Below the pieces are notes generated by a model. The model was given only the letters and a program-made list of their open reading frames with translations. It was not told the DNA's origin and searched no databases. The translations under genes were made by a program, and so were the position numbers. A stretch of DNA of 41,902 bases from Paenibacillus popilliae ATCC 14706 (GTDB taxonomy: Bacteria; Bacillota; Bacilli; Paenibacillales; Paenibacillaceae): NCBI RefSeq assembly GCF_000315235.1, contig NZ_BALG01000213.1, positions 1 through 41,902 of the forward strand, in the 5' to 3' direction. Shown piece after piece: positions 16,842 to 25,853 of the stretch. Within the stretch, counting starts at the first letter, position 1. The number at the start of each line of letters is the position of its first letter.

Positions 16842-18860
16842 TCACAGCAACGCCTTCACGCGGTTGACGACATTCTCAACCGTGAAGCCGTATTCGGCCA
16901 TGACACGGTCGCCAGGCGCAGAGGCGCCGAACGATGAAATGCCCAAGATGTCGCCTTGATCGCCGACATAACGTTCCCACCCGAATGGATGAGCCATTTC
17001 CACCGCCAGGCGGGCCTTGACATTCGGCAACAGGACGGCATCCTTGTATTCCTGCGGCTGCTTGTCGAATAGATCCCAACTCGGCATGCTGATGACGCGA
17101 ACGTGGATGCCTTCTTCAGACAACACTTGCTGCGCGCGCACAGCCAACTGCACCTCGGAGCCCGTCGCAATAATCTGCGCCTGCGGCTGGCCGTTCGCCG
17201 CGTCGCTTACAACATACGCGCCGCAGGCTACGCCTTCGCGCGCGCGTTCCGCCGATGTCTCCAGAATCGGCAAGTTCTGGCGCGTCAGGACGAGCACGAC
17301 TGGCTTCGAATGGTTCTCCATCGCATACGCCCAGGCAGCCGACGTCTCGTTGCCGTCAGCCGGACGGAGCACCGTCAAGCCCGGAATGATGCGAACGGAA
17401 GCCAGCTGTTCAATCGGCTCATGCGTCGGTCCGTCTTCGCCGACCGCAATGCTGTCATGCGTCAGCACGTAGGTGACCGGAAGCTGCATCAAGGCAGATA
17501 GGCGAACCGCCGGACGGAGGTAATCCGTGAACACGAAGAAGGTGCCGCCGAACACCTTCACGCCGCCGTGCAGCGCCATGCCGTTCATGGCCGCCGCCAT
17601 CGCGAACTCGCGGACGCCGAAGTAAATGTTGCGGCCGTTATATTGGCCCGGTCGGTATACCGGCAAGCCTTTGAGATGCGTCATCGTGGAGCTCTCTAAG
17701 TCCGCTGATCCGCCCGTCAGGTGCGGCACGTTGCCTGCCAAGCCGTTCAGCGCGTTGCCGGAAGCGACGCGTGTCGATACCGACTTGTCCTCTACCGTGT
17801 AGGCCGGCAGGTTCGCATCCCAATTTGCAGGCAGCTCGCCCTTCACGGCCGTCTCGAATTGGCTGGCCAATTCCGGATGCGCCTGCTTATATTGCTGGAA
17901 CATGCGATCCCAAGCTTCGTTCGCCTGGATTCCCTTGTTCTTCACATTCGCTTCGAAATGTTTGTATACTTCATCCGGCACGAAGAAATCTTCATGCTCC
18001 CATTGGTAAAATTGCTTCGTCAGCTTCGCTTCCTCCGCTCCGAGCGGGGAACCGTGGGTACCGCCATGGCCGCCCTTGCCTTGCTTGTTCGGGCTACCGT
18101 AACCGATCACCGTGTTCACTTCGATAAGCGTCGGCTTATCCTCTACTTGCTTCGCCTGCGCCAATGCGCGCGCGATCGCGTCGAGATCGTTGCCGTCCTC
18201 GACCAGCAGCGTCTGCCAGCCGTACGCTTCATAGCGCTGGCGCACATTCTCGCTGAAGGACAGGTCCGCTTCCCCGTCCAGCGTAATATGATTGGAATCG
18301 TACAGAACGATTAATTTGCCCAATTTTAGATGGCCGGCCAGAGAAGCCGCCTCGCTTGCCACGCCTTCCATCATGTCCCCGTCGCCGCAGATGACGAAGG
18401 TATGATGGTCAATGACTGAATAACCGTCACGATTGTACGTGGCCCCCATTTGCGCCTCGGCCATTGCCATGCCGACAGCCATGGCGATGCCTTGGCCCAG
18501 TGGACCCGTTGTCGCGTCTACCCCTGCTGTATGGCCGAACTCAGGATGCCCCGGCGTCTTGCTGCCCCATTGGCGGAACTGCTTGATTTCATCCAACGGA
18601 AGATCATAGCCGCTCAGATGAAGCAATCCGTAAAGCAGCATCGAGCCGTGCCCCGCAGACAATACAAAGCGGTCACGGTTCATCCACGTCGGATTGGCCG
18701 GGTTATGCGTCATCTCTTTCGCGAACAGATGATAACCCATCGGCGCCGCCCCCATTGGCATTCCCGGATGTCCCGACTTTGCTTTTTCGATTGCATCAAT
18801 AGCCAAGGTTCGGATGGCCGCTACAGAGAGCGTATCCAATTGCGCTTGGTTGACAGTCAT
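16842..18860 (-). CDS. tkt: Transketolase
   Basis: A 672-residue thiamine-diphosphate enzyme of the pentose phosphate pathway. The N-terminal signature is [19 protein letters not shown], and the thiamine-binding motif starts [20 protein letters not shown]. The pyrimidine domain carries [20 protein letters not shown], the transketolase signature 2, and the C-terminal domain starts near [14 protein letters not shown]. The ATG at 18860 ([12 protein letters not shown]) has GGAGG nine bases upstream; the longer frame is unsupported. An extended -10 sequence lies about 100 bases upstream. No other pentose-pathway gene is adjacent. Confidence 0.97.
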   Translation of the reverse strand: MTVNQAQLDTLSVAAIRTLAIDAIEKAKSGHPGMPMGAAPMGYHLFAKEMTHNPANPTWMNRDRFVLSAGHGSMLLYGLLHLSGYDLPLDEIKQFRQWGSKTPGHPEFGHTAGVDATTGPLGQGIAMAVGMAMAEAQMGATYNRDGYSVIDHHTFVICGDGDMMEGVASEAASLAGHLKLGKLIVLYDSNHITLDGEADLSFSENVRQRYEAYGWQTLLVEDGNDLDAIARALAQAKQVEDKPTLIEVNTVIGYGSPNKQGKGGHGGTHGSPLGAEEAKLTKQFYQWEHEDFFVPDEVYKHFEANVKNKGIQANEAWDRMFQQYKQAHPELASQFETAVKGELPANWDANLPAYTVEDKSVSTRVASGNALNGLAGNVPHLTGGSADLESSTMTHLKGLPVYRPGQYNGRNIYFGVREFAMAAAMNGMALHGGVKVFGGTFFVFTDYLRPAVRLSALMQLPVTYVLTHDSIAVGEDGPTHEPIEQLASVRIIPGLTVLRPADGNETSAAWAYAMENHSKPVVLVLTRQNLPILETSAERAREGVACGAYVVSDAANGQPQAQIIATGSEVQLAVRAQQVLSEEGIHVRVISMPSWDLFDKQPQEYKDAVLLPNVKARLAVEMAHPFGWERYVGDQGDILGISSFGASAPGDRVMAEYGFTVENVVNRVKALL

Positions 18861-18960
18861 TGCTGATTTCCTCCTCATATCTTTCTCTGTGATCAAGCGA
18901 ACGATCAGCCGTGGCAATTCCCCCACCCTCGCTCAACTTGTCCTTGGATGCATTTGATTT

Positions 18961-18969
18961 ATTGTACCA
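18961..18969 (-). promoter_or_regulatory. Candidate extended -10 promoter for tkt
   Basis: Minus strand TGGTACAAT, an extended -10 (TGn plus TACAAT), about 100 bases from the tkt start. No good -35 is present, which is tolerated by extended -10 promoters. Confidence 0.35.
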
Positions 18970-19001
18970 TTACTCTTGCTTCGACGCCACTTTTTACCTG
19001 A

Positions 19002-19022
19002 TAAAAAGCAGCCTCCGACTGT
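19002..19022 (-). terminator. Terminator after nfo
   Basis: On the minus strand CAGTC-GGA-GGCTG forms a short stem followed by CTTTTT, 30 bases beyond the nfo stop. The stem is short, but the T-run is good. Confidence 0.5.
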
Positions 19023-19052
19023 TTGAACTCCCCTTGCGATGCCCACAAGCCG

Positions 19053-20168
19053 CTATTGCGCAGCTTGTCCCGTATACCATGCGGCAATACGCTGATTGAT
19101 CTCTTCTTCCGTCCGCTCCGGCAGCAGTTCCGCGTCGACAATCATGTCGTACAACCGCTCCATCGGCTCGCGCGGATCGGCCTTCTTTGCTTTGGCGTCG
19201 TTTTTGAGCACATTCCACGTCTCTAGCACGAAGCTGCGGCAGTGAACATCCTGCTTGTCGAAGAAGTGGCGCATTCGCTCAACGTCCTCCCAGAACTCCT
19301 CGCCGAAGCGTTCCTTGGCGTTGCCGCGCAGGAGCGCGATCTCCGCCTCGTACATCGGACGCTGCTTCGTCTCTTTACCGATCCACGGCGTCTCCAGAAT
19401 AAACGGTCTGCCGAGCAGCCCTTCATGCTGCACGACATTGCGAATCACGTCAAAGCCGAGATAGCCCGCTCCGATAGGCGCGTGGCGGTCTTTGGCCGCC
19501 CCGGTCGGATTTTTGCTGTCATTGATATGAACGACGGCGATCCGGCCGAGGCCGATCACGCGGTCGAACTCCTCCAGCACGCCATCCAGATTGCTGACGA
19601 TATCGTAGCCGGCGTCATGGATGTGGCAGGTGTCCAGACAGACGGTCAGGCGGCTGTTGTCCTCGACCTTGTCGATAATCGCCGCGATCTCCTCGAAGCT
19701 GCGGCCGACCTCGGTGCCTTTGCCCGCCATTGTCTCCAATGCGATGTTCACATTCGTCTCCTTCGTGTTCTGCAGCACTTCATTCAAGCCTTCCGCAATG
19801 CGGTTCACCCCGTATTCGGCATCCTTGTCCGTATAGGCGCCGGGATGAAGCACGATATGATTGACGCCGATGCAATCCGTGCGTTGTATCTCCTCCTGCA
19901 GGAACGATACGGCCAATTCGAACGTCTCGGGCTTGTACGACCCGAGGTTGATAATATAAGGCGCGTGCACCACGATTTCGTCGATGCCATGCTTGTTCAT
20001 CAGTTCCTTGCCTTCCTCGATGAACAGCTTGTCTATCGGTTTGCGCCGCGTATTTTGCGGCGCTCCGGTATATATCATGAACGAGCTGGATCCATAGCTT
20101 AACGCTTCCTTCGTCGCCGTCAACAGCCCTTTTTCGGAAAAGGATACATGAGAACCAATCTTCAGCAT
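19053..20168 (-). CDS. nfo: Endonuclease IV (deoxyribonuclease IV) with C-terminal extension
   Basis: A 371-residue AP endonuclease of base-excision repair with a TIM-barrel and three-zinc active site. Conserved metal-ligand motifs are [63 protein letters not shown] and FILETPW. Typical bacterial Nfo ends close to IALLRG, at about residue 282; here 89 more residues follow, rich in charged residues ([16 protein letters not shown], then [20 protein letters not shown]). The ATG has GAGGAG upstream. The function of the tail is unknown; it could be a helical interaction module. Confidence 0.94.
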   Translation of the reverse strand: MLKIGSHVSFSEKGLLTATKEALSYGSSSFMIYTGAPQNTRRKPIDKLFIEEGKELMNKHGIDEIVVHAPYIINLGSYKPETFELAVSFLQEEIQRTDCIGVNHIVLHPGAYTDKDAEYGVNRIAEGLNEVLQNTKETNVNIALETMAGKGTEVGRSFEEIAAIIDKVEDNSRLTVCLDTCHIHDAGYDIVSNLDGVLEEFDRVIGLGRIAVVHINDSKNPTGAAKDRHAPIGAGYLGFDVIRNVVQHEGLLGRPFILETPWIGKETKQRPMYEAEIALLRGNAKERFGEEFWEDVERMRHFFDKQDVHCRSFVLETWNVLKNDAKAKKADPREPMERLYDMIVDAELLPERTEEEINQRIAAWYTGQAAQ

Positions 20169-20437
20169 ACGTGCGCTCCTCTCAAATCATTTCCCTTATT
20201 CTACAAGGATTATTGAAATAAATCTAGGCATTGTTGCCACCGTAAGGCAACCTTTGCAAAAATGCTGTAGTGGTGCGGATTGGCGGGATTTCTAGGTGAG
20301 TACGAGCAGCCAGGCCAAGTGTATGTGTTTTAAGGGGCTGTTCCTTGCTTGTCTCGCTGAAAACCTTTATGGCCTCCAGAGTGCATCTCAGTCCAAATCC
20401 CCATGCTCCATCGCGTTTCCGTTCGTTATTATCAGCC
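20169..20437. other. Intergenic stretch, no gene recognised
   Basis: This 269-base gap marks the change from chromosomal to AT-rich composition. Minus- and plus-strand open frames of 60-76 codons exist but have no ribosome binding sites or recognisable motifs. It may be rearrangement debris next to the acquired permease gene. Confidence 0.4.
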
Positions 20438-21886
20438 TTACTCGAAATTATCAAATTTACATTTTTGTAGAGGAATAACTTTTGTACGGTACTTCCATTT
20501 ATAACCGAGATATATCATTAAGAAGATAGGTAGTTCAATATATGTCAAAAATGAATTTTTCCAATCAATAGAATAGTTCAAAAATGCTTGATAATATTCG
20601 CCAACAATAACGATTATACAAAATGTTAAAGAAAACATAGGCCCTAACGGGAAAAAACGAGCTCTGTAAGGAAGCTTCTGTAAATCATGACCTTGCTGAA
20701 GAAAAGCACGCCGGAAACGATAATGGCTTATGGCTATACCAAACCAAGTGAAAAAACCACACATACCAGATATATTTAGAAGCCACAAATAAACGATTCT
20801 GTCCCCGAAAAAACAAACAAAAAAAGCAAGCATACCGATAACTGTTGTAATTAATAACGCATTGATTGGAAGACCACGTTTATTCAGCTTTGCTAAAAAC
20901 TTAGGTGCTTTTCCATCTTGCGCTAGCTTCCATAATATTCGTGTAGATGCATACATACCAGAATTACCAGCCGAGAGCACAGACGATAAAATAACAGCAT
21001 TCATAAAAGCTGCCGCGAAAACAAAACCAGCTTTCTCGAATACAAGCGTAAATGGACTTACGTGAATATCATTCAAGTTACTAACAAGCAAACTCGGATG
21101 CGTATAAGGAATAATTAAAGCGATAATAAAAATAGTCAGAACATAAAAAAGAAAAATACGCCAAAATACCTGTCGGATGGAACGAGGTACACTTTCTCGT
21201 GGATTTTTACTCTCACCAGCTGCAACGCCAATGAGTTCCGTTCCTTGAAACGAGTAACCAGCTACTATAAAAACACCAAAAATAGTGAAGAATCCACCAT
21301 GAAAGGGTGCATCATCAATATAAAAATTGTGAAAGTCAATACGTTCATTTCCTAAGATGCCGATAATCATCAATATACCGACAATAAAGAAAACGATAAT
21401 GGTCGTCACTTTAATAATGGCAAACCAATATTCAGACTCTCCATAACCTTTCGTAGATAAAAAGTTAAGCAGAAAAATGAAAATCAAAAACAAGAAGCTC
21501 CATAGAAAGGAGTTACTATTAGGAAACCAATACTTCATAATAATTGTCGCCGCAACTAACTCAGATGCAATGGTAATCGCCCAATTAAACCAGAAGTTCC
21601 ATCCTAACGCAAAGCCAAACGCTGGATCTACAAAGCGAGATGCATATGTGCTAAATGACCCAGAATCCGGCATGTATGTAGCCAGTTCTCCTAAACTTGT
21701 CATTAAGAAATAAACCATTGTTCCAACTGCAATATAGGCAATAAGTGCCCCCCCAGGACCTGCTTTAGCAATTGCGCCACCGCTAGCAAGAAATAGCCCA
21801 GTACCAATAGATCCACCAAGCGCGATCATGGTGAGATGACGTGTCTTTAAAGTTCTTTGCAATCGCTTTTGATTTGGTTGATTCAC
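20438..21886 (-). CDS. lysP: Amino acid permease, LysP-like (lysine)
   Basis: A 482-residue amino acid/polyamine/cation permease with twelve predicted membrane helices. It resembles E. coli LysP along most of its length: TMIALGGSIGTGLFLASGGA, SLGELATYMPDSGSFSTYAS, FSFQGTELIG-type region (YSFQGTELIGVAAGESKNP), SVLSAGNSGMYASTRIL and AISHYRFRRAF. Uptake of lysine by proton symport is therefore likely. The GTG at 21886 is preferred, with GAAGG seven bases upstream. The gene is much more AT-rich than its left neighbours and abuts an IS remnant 43 bases upstream, so its native promoter may have been lost or replaced. Confidence 0.88.
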   Translation of the reverse strand: MNQPNQKRLQRTLKTRHLTMIALGGSIGTGLFLASGGAIAKAGPGGALIAYIAVGTMVYFLMTSLGELATYMPDSGSFSTYASRFVDPAFGFALGWNFWFNWAITIASELVAATIIMKYWFPNSNSFLWSFLFLIFIFLLNFLSTKGYGESEYWFAIIKVTTIIVFFIVGILMIIGILGNERIDFHNFYIDDAPFHGGFFTIFGVFIVAGYSFQGTELIGVAAGESKNPRESVPRSIRQVFWRIFLFYVLTIFIIALIIPYTHPSLLVSNLNDIHVSPFTLVFEKAGFVFAAAFMNAVILSSVLSAGNSGMYASTRILWKLAQDGKAPKFLAKLNKRGLPINALLITTVIGMLAFFVCFFGDRIVYLWLLNISGMCGFFTWFGIAISHYRFRRAFLQQGHDLQKLPYRARFFPLGPMFSLTFCIIVIVGEYYQAFLNYSIDWKNSFLTYIELPIFLMIYLGYKWKYRTKVIPLQKCKFDNFE

Positions 21887-21928
21887 GATGTATCCTTCAC
21901 TCCTTTTGTACGAAAATGACACCTTGCA

Positions 21929-22391
21929 CGAAACGCCTCAATAATTGCCGAGAAGGCATTTTTGCCTATCTCTTGAGAATTGGGTGATCGTTATGAAGCT
22001 TGTTTCTTGCTCTCATCAGGATGATTGAGTCTTCGTATGCGAACAACTGCGAAAGGAGTACGACACACCGGAAGCCCTGTTGTTTTTGTAGCACTTCTAC
22101 AGCGACCTGATCTTCTGGATTACGGCAATCGATCTATCTGCTACAGCTTCCTTCATGCATTCTGCTTACTCCTCCAATCCCAGAGGCCGAAAGCCCCATG
22201 ATCCCGCCGATAAGCTCCGCTGCTTGCTTCTCTTGACCAAGCTCGGGCTGAGCGTCGATGACGGAGTCATCGCAATTAACCGGGAAAGAAAGGAAAAAAG
22301 AACGAAAAGCAAGAACCCAAAACTCCAAAAACGCTTGTTCCGCGCAAGCCAACATGACTCCGTGTCGTGGATCCGCGGCTGCCGGGAACGG
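21929..22391 (+). pseudogene. IS copy 2, internally deleted transposase remnant
   Basis: It matches copy 1 from base 94 onward almost base for base, starting CGAAACGCCTCA at 21929. The start codon is at 21993, and two in-frame stops occur (TGA near 22027, TAG near 22088). Relative to copy 1 it lacks about 441-580 and about 622-995, so the N-terminal part is joined to the KRTKSKNPK stretch and then to the ASQHDSVSWIRGC region. Similarity stops at about 22392. What follows to 22490 is not in copy 1. Confidence 0.8.
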
Positions 22392-22486
22392 TACACAGAA
22401 CTCATCCTCAACCGTTTATTGGACGGGGTAAAGGCCAGCATAAAAAACAACGTGTTACGCGAATGTTTATTGAATACCGAGGGGAG

Positions 22487-22530
22487 GAAAAAATATAAAA
22501 AACCTTTGAAATATATAATATTCAAAGGTT
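22487..22530 (-). terminator. Intrinsic terminator of the small secreted-protein gene
   Basis: Minus-strand arms AACCTTTGAA (22521-22530) and TTCAAAGGTT (22501-22510) form a perfect 10-bp stem around ten A/T bases, followed by TTTTTATATTTTTT. It lies 38 bases after the stop of the 90-residue secreted protein gene. Confidence 0.8.
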
Positions 22531-22568
22531 AAATCGCTCTCATGGTAGTATGAACTCCGAATCGACGT

Positions 22569-22841
22569 TTACGATTTTTTTCTATTCTCTCGCTCTTTTT
22601 GTAACATCCTCTGAAACTCTCTCGCTTGTGCCATTCTCTGCGTAATTGAATCAGCTCTTTTCCGAATCACGTGAGAATTCGAGGGAGTCACTTCTTGAAA
22701 CTGTGTTATTTCTTCCTGAGCAGAAATAAAACAAGCCAGCGACTGCGATTGTTCAACTCCAATTGGTGAAGCATAAACAGAACCAAATAAAGAAAAAATC
22801 ATAGCGCAAGCAAACAAACTTGAAATCATTTTTTTAATCAT
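22569..22841 (-). CDS. Small secreted protein, unknown
   Basis: A 90-residue protein with a clear Sec signal peptide (MIKKMISSLFACAMIFSLFG, cleavage likely after VYA near residue 24). A short mature region follows, ending in a charged helix (AREFQRMLQKERENRKKS). The ATG has GGAGG seven to eight bases upstream (GGAGGGTAGTAG). Its own terminator follows, so it is a single-gene unit. Size and organisation recall secreted signalling peptides or small exported stress proteins, but no Rap-type partner is adjacent, and I do not recognise the family. It is AT-rich like lysP. Confidence 0.65.
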   Translation of the reverse strand: MIKKMISSLFACAMIFSLFGSVYASPIGVEQSQSLACFISAQEEITQFQEVTPSNSHVIRKRADSITQRMAQAREFQRMLQKERENRKKS

Positions 22842-23022
22842 CTACTACCCTCCAAAATATCGTTTTTTTCTGTAGATGGATATTCCAAGTTGTATTTACC
22901 TGAATATACCATAGAATTATAAAAAAAAAAAGGGGGGGGATGTAAAATAGTTGGCGTAAAACTCCAAAACCTAATGAAAGCTGGGCATCTGGACTTCCCT
23001 CCACTTTCTATTACACGAACTC
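22842..23022. other. Intergenic sequence between divergent genes
   Basis: AT-rich spacer between the secreted-protein gene and yneK. It contains an A11/G8 homopolymer junction at 22921-22939. On the minus strand the T-run ends in TATAAT (22916-22921), a possible -10 for the secreted-protein gene. No coding frame has support. Confidence 0.4.
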
Positions 23023-23051
23023 TCGAAATATAACCAAGATGGTGGTATAAT
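23023..23051 (+). promoter_or_regulatory. Candidate yneK promoter
   Basis: TCGAAA (23023-23028), 17 bases, TATAAT (23046-23051), roughly 115 bases before the yneK start. A second TATAAT lies at 23055-23060. Confidence 0.4.
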
Positions 23052-23167
23052 TTGTATAATTTCATTGGATATTCATAATTGAGGCCAACGAGGCGGTTAC
23101 GGATTTAAACTTACATCAATGTACGCGCGCGAAGCGAAAATATTTTTATCCGGTGAGGTGGAAATGC

Positions 23168-23635
23168 ATGTATTCTTTGTTCTATGTACCACTCATGGCC
23201 GGCGGGCCTACCAAGTGGTTCATGAATTCCATCGCGTTCTGGACTTTCGTTCTGCTTGGATTCATGGCCATCGGCGGATTTTTTATGTTCCGTAAGTTTC
23301 TCAAAGTGCTGCCGAAGAGCGACGGCATGTCCAAGCTAGACTGGCAAAATTACTGGGTGGAGCGAAGCCGGGCGATATGGACCGAGGATACGAAGGCGTT
23401 GCTGGACATGCTGGTCGCCCCGGTTCCGAAGCCGTTCCGCGATATCGCGCGCCACTCTATCGCCGCCAAGATCGGCGAAGTCGCCATGGAGAGCGGCGCC
23501 ACCGAAGTGACCCGCGAACACTGCATCAAGGGATATATTCTAGCGACGCCCAAGCGGGATTACCGCAGCCTCGTCCGCTACCTGGACAAAAACAACATCG
23601 ACTACAGTCCATTCCTTCATCTGTTGAACAAATAG
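23168..23635 (+). CDS. yneK: DUF2621 family membrane protein (YneK-like)
   Basis: A 155-residue protein with one transmembrane segment near residues 20-43 (FWTFVLLGFMAIGGFFMFR) and a conserved cytosolic part: KLDWQNYWVERSRAIW, PVPKPFRDIARHSIAAKIGE and KGYILATPKRDYR. This architecture matches B. subtilis YneK and other DUF2621 proteins, whose role is unknown. The ATG at 23168 is preceded by GAGGTGG at six bases; the in-frame GTG at 23153 has no site. A 12-codon open frame with a good ribosome site (23668-23706) follows but is probably debris. Confidence 0.82.
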   Translation: MYSLFYVPLMAGGPTKWFMNSIAFWTFVLLGFMAIGGFFMFRKFLKVLPKSDGMSKLDWQNYWVERSRAIWTEDTKALLDMLVAPVPKPFRDIARHSIAAKIGEVAMESGATEVTREHCIKGYILATPKRDYRSLVRYLDKNNIDYSPFLHLLNK

Positions 23636-23780
23636 CCAGCCACAGCCGGACGAAGGAGACGCACCCCATGTTCATGCAGCCAGTTGATCCAAAACTGGAG
23701 ATGTGATCCGGTAATGCGAAGCGGCGGCGGATGCGATTCCTACCGCACGGCTCGTCAAGCTCCACATCACCCCGTGCTCT

Positions 23781-25745
23781 CTAATGAGGGCGGGGTCTTT
23801 CTCCAAGAAGCGGCATGATGTCCATGTATGCGAGTCTGGCCTCTTCGGTCATCGCAAATTGCTTGTCATTGGCAGCATTCAGCATCGCCCCGACGCGTTG
23901 TACCTCAGCTTCATAGCTATGGTACAAGTCATCGGCAGCCGACGCCAATAATTTTGCCTTCTTGCGGTCGCCGATTATCGCGGAGTGGCGTGCCTGCTCG
24001 GCCAGCCGCCCAATCGCTTCCGTCCGCAAGTCGCGGTCAAACGGGGCGCAGGCGATGGCCTCCCGCCAATATCCAGCTTCATTTGCCGCGCGGTCGAGGC
24101 GGATGCTCGCCAAGGCGAGCTCGCGGTAGAGAGCGACACCGCTCCGTTCATAACGGCGTCCTTCCGCGAGCAAGGCGATGGCCTCTCCCGGCGGCAAGGT
24201 TCGCGATACCGCGATGCGAAGCTCCGTGTCGGCTGGCGTCAGCTTCAACGCCAGCGTGCCGTCGGCATCCGCAAGCGGCTGGGCCACGGCGTGTACAGCC
24301 GCCAGCAAGCCTCCGGCGCCCAGCGGCAGCGCCAGCAGAAGTGACGCCATACGGCCCAGACGCAGGTGTACCCTTCCATAGCCGGGCTCTCCCGCGCCTT
24401 CCGCCAACACCAGCAAGGCAAGGAGCAGCAGCACGAAGAAGCCGAAGGCCATGTCGAAGTCGACTGCGCTGTGCAGCAGGAGCACGGCCGCGGCCATGGC
24501 CAATCCCTGGTGACGGCGCCAAGCAATAAAGAGCGCCGCCGCAGCCAGTATGAGCGCGGGCGCCGTTCCGATGACGCCGACGTCGAGCAGCAGGTCGAAA
24601 AGGCTGCTGTGCACCTCTTTGCCAACATAGGGCGCGCTCTGAATACGCGCGAACTGTTGCCGCCAAGCTTCCCCGCCAGCACCGAACCACGGATGCTCCC
24701 GCCACAATATCAGCGCATCGCGGTAGAACTGCATCCGCGCACCTGCGGTCGCACAATGATCCGTTAGGCGCTCGGATGCCCCCTGCGGCATCAGCAGCAG
24801 ACCAAGAACTGCAGGTGCCACCGCAATCAAGCACGAGCATACGATTCCGTGTCGGCGGGAAGGCTGCAGACGGTGAAGCAGCGCTTCTCCACTTAATAAG
24901 CCCACCCAGACCGCTGCCACGGCTAACGGAATCATACCGCGATGATCCGGCCACAAGGAAGCGGCGCTCGCGGCCCCGGCGAAGCCCCATGCTGCCGAGC
25001 GGGCGGTTAACGCGATATAAGCGCGCCGTCTTTTATGCAAAAACAACAGCCCGACAACCCACACAAAAGCGACAACCAGCCACGAGCCCCGGGACTCCGT
25101 CAGCATCAGGACGACCATGTGGGGAAGGACTGGCAACAGCACCGCCATACGCGCTCGGAAGCCGAAGGCGATCTGGACAAGATAAAGCTGAAGGAGCAGA
25201 AAAGCGCCCGTTACCGCTCCGAGGGTGTTCGGATATTGCAGCAATCCGGCCAAACGGAATTCCCAAGCGGAAATTTCGACGTTTTCGCTTGTCATGAGGC
25301 CGGCTGCATAAGGCAACCATCCACCCAGCATAAAGAGCGAACTCAGGCTATTGACGATGCCAACGACGAGGAGGGCTTGCAGTCCTTTTGTCCACGATGA
25401 GTCGGCGCTTGGCCGGCAAAAAAATGCGGATATCGCGATCGCCCACCCGGTATACATCGCATAGCGAATCAACTGCATATGAGTGCCGTGCACGCTCGCC
25501 GGATCGAGGAAGCGGACGATGCCGTAGGCGACCAGGAGAACGAGCGGCAGCAGAATGGCAGCGGATAGAACTGCGCGCTTCATGAGAAGAAGCGCAACCG
25601 TTGCAGCACACATCAGAGCAGAGAGCACGACAGTATCCTGGTTATAAAACAAGCCGTTCAGCCACAGCGTTAGCAGCAGTATGCCGGCTGCGGCCCCGGC
25701 AGCCGCCGCGGTCCATCCTCCGTTGCGTTCGCTTGTATCGTTCAT
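23781..25745 (-). CDS. O-antigen ligase/polymerase-like membrane protein
   Basis: A 654-residue protein. Residues 1 to about 480 contain around twelve hydrophobic segments, with a periplasm-facing-type loop carrying FRDALILWREHPWFGAGGEA and VGKEVHSSLFDLLLDVGVIG, the pattern (large loop with HS..L) found in O-antigen ligase/Wzy-type polymerases. The last 170 residues are soluble and helical with TPR-like character (ALYRELALASIRLDRAANEA, ERSGVALY). A role in surface polysaccharide or teichuronic-type polymer assembly is an inference. The ATG at 25745 has GGAG eight bases upstream. No glycosyltransferase genes are adjacent, so it stands alone. Confidence 0.78.
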   Translation of the reverse strand: MNDTSERNGGWTAAAAGAAAGILLLTLWLNGLFYNQDTVVLSALMCAATVALLLMKRAVLSAAILLPLVLLVAYGIVRFLDPASVHGTHMQLIRYAMYTGWAIAISAFFCRPSADSSWTKGLQALLVVGIVNSLSSLFMLGGWLPYAAGLMTSENVEISAWEFRLAGLLQYPNTLGAVTGAFLLLQLYLVQIAFGFRARMAVLLPVLPHMVVLMLTESRGSWLVVAFVWVVGLLFLHKRRRAYIALTARSAAWGFAGAASAASLWPDHRGMIPLAVAAVWVGLLSGEALLHRLQPSRRHGIVCSCLIAVAPAVLGLLLMPQGASERLTDHCATAGARMQFYRDALILWREHPWFGAGGEAWRQQFARIQSAPYVGKEVHSSLFDLLLDVGVIGTAPALILAAAALFIAWRRHQGLAMAAAVLLLHSAVDFDMAFGFFVLLLLALLVLAEGAGEPGYGRVHLRLGRMASLLLALPLGAGGLLAAVHAVAQPLADADGTLALKLTPADTELRIAVSRTLPPGEAIALLAEGRRYERSGVALYRELALASIRLDRAANEAGYWREAIACAPFDRDLRTEAIGRLAEQARHSAIIGDRKKAKLLASAADDLYHSYEAEVQRVGAMLNAANDKQFAMTEEARLAYMDIMPLLGERPRPH

Positions 25746-25795
25746 CCGTTCTTCTCCACCTATCGCTCTATCTATCTCCATTATTATGGTCATAA

Positions 25796-25823
25796 TAGCA
25801 AAAGGCCAACCGTAAGGTTAGCC
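25796..25823 (-). terminator. Terminator after the secreted cadherin-like gene
   Basis: Minus-strand GGCTAACC (25816-25823), TTAC loop, GGTTGGCC (25804-25811), then TTTTGCTATTA. It is a well-formed intrinsic terminator, 30 bases past the stop codon. Confidence 0.8.
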
Positions 25824-25853
25824 TGTAGTAGTTCCCGATGTTCTATTCCAATG

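Noticed and set aside
19242-20102. Plus-strand open frame of 286 codons opposite nfo
   Set aside because: Antisense to a strongly conserved endonuclease IV gene, with no supported start or family match.
20224-20454. Minus-strand 76-codon frame downstream of lysP
   Set aside because: No ribosome site or recognisable motif, and it overlaps the end of lysP.
23668-23706. 12-codon ORF (MFMQPVDPKLEM) with a good ribosome site after yneK
   Set aside because: Too short and without context; it is more likely a decayed start of a lost gene than a functional peptide.
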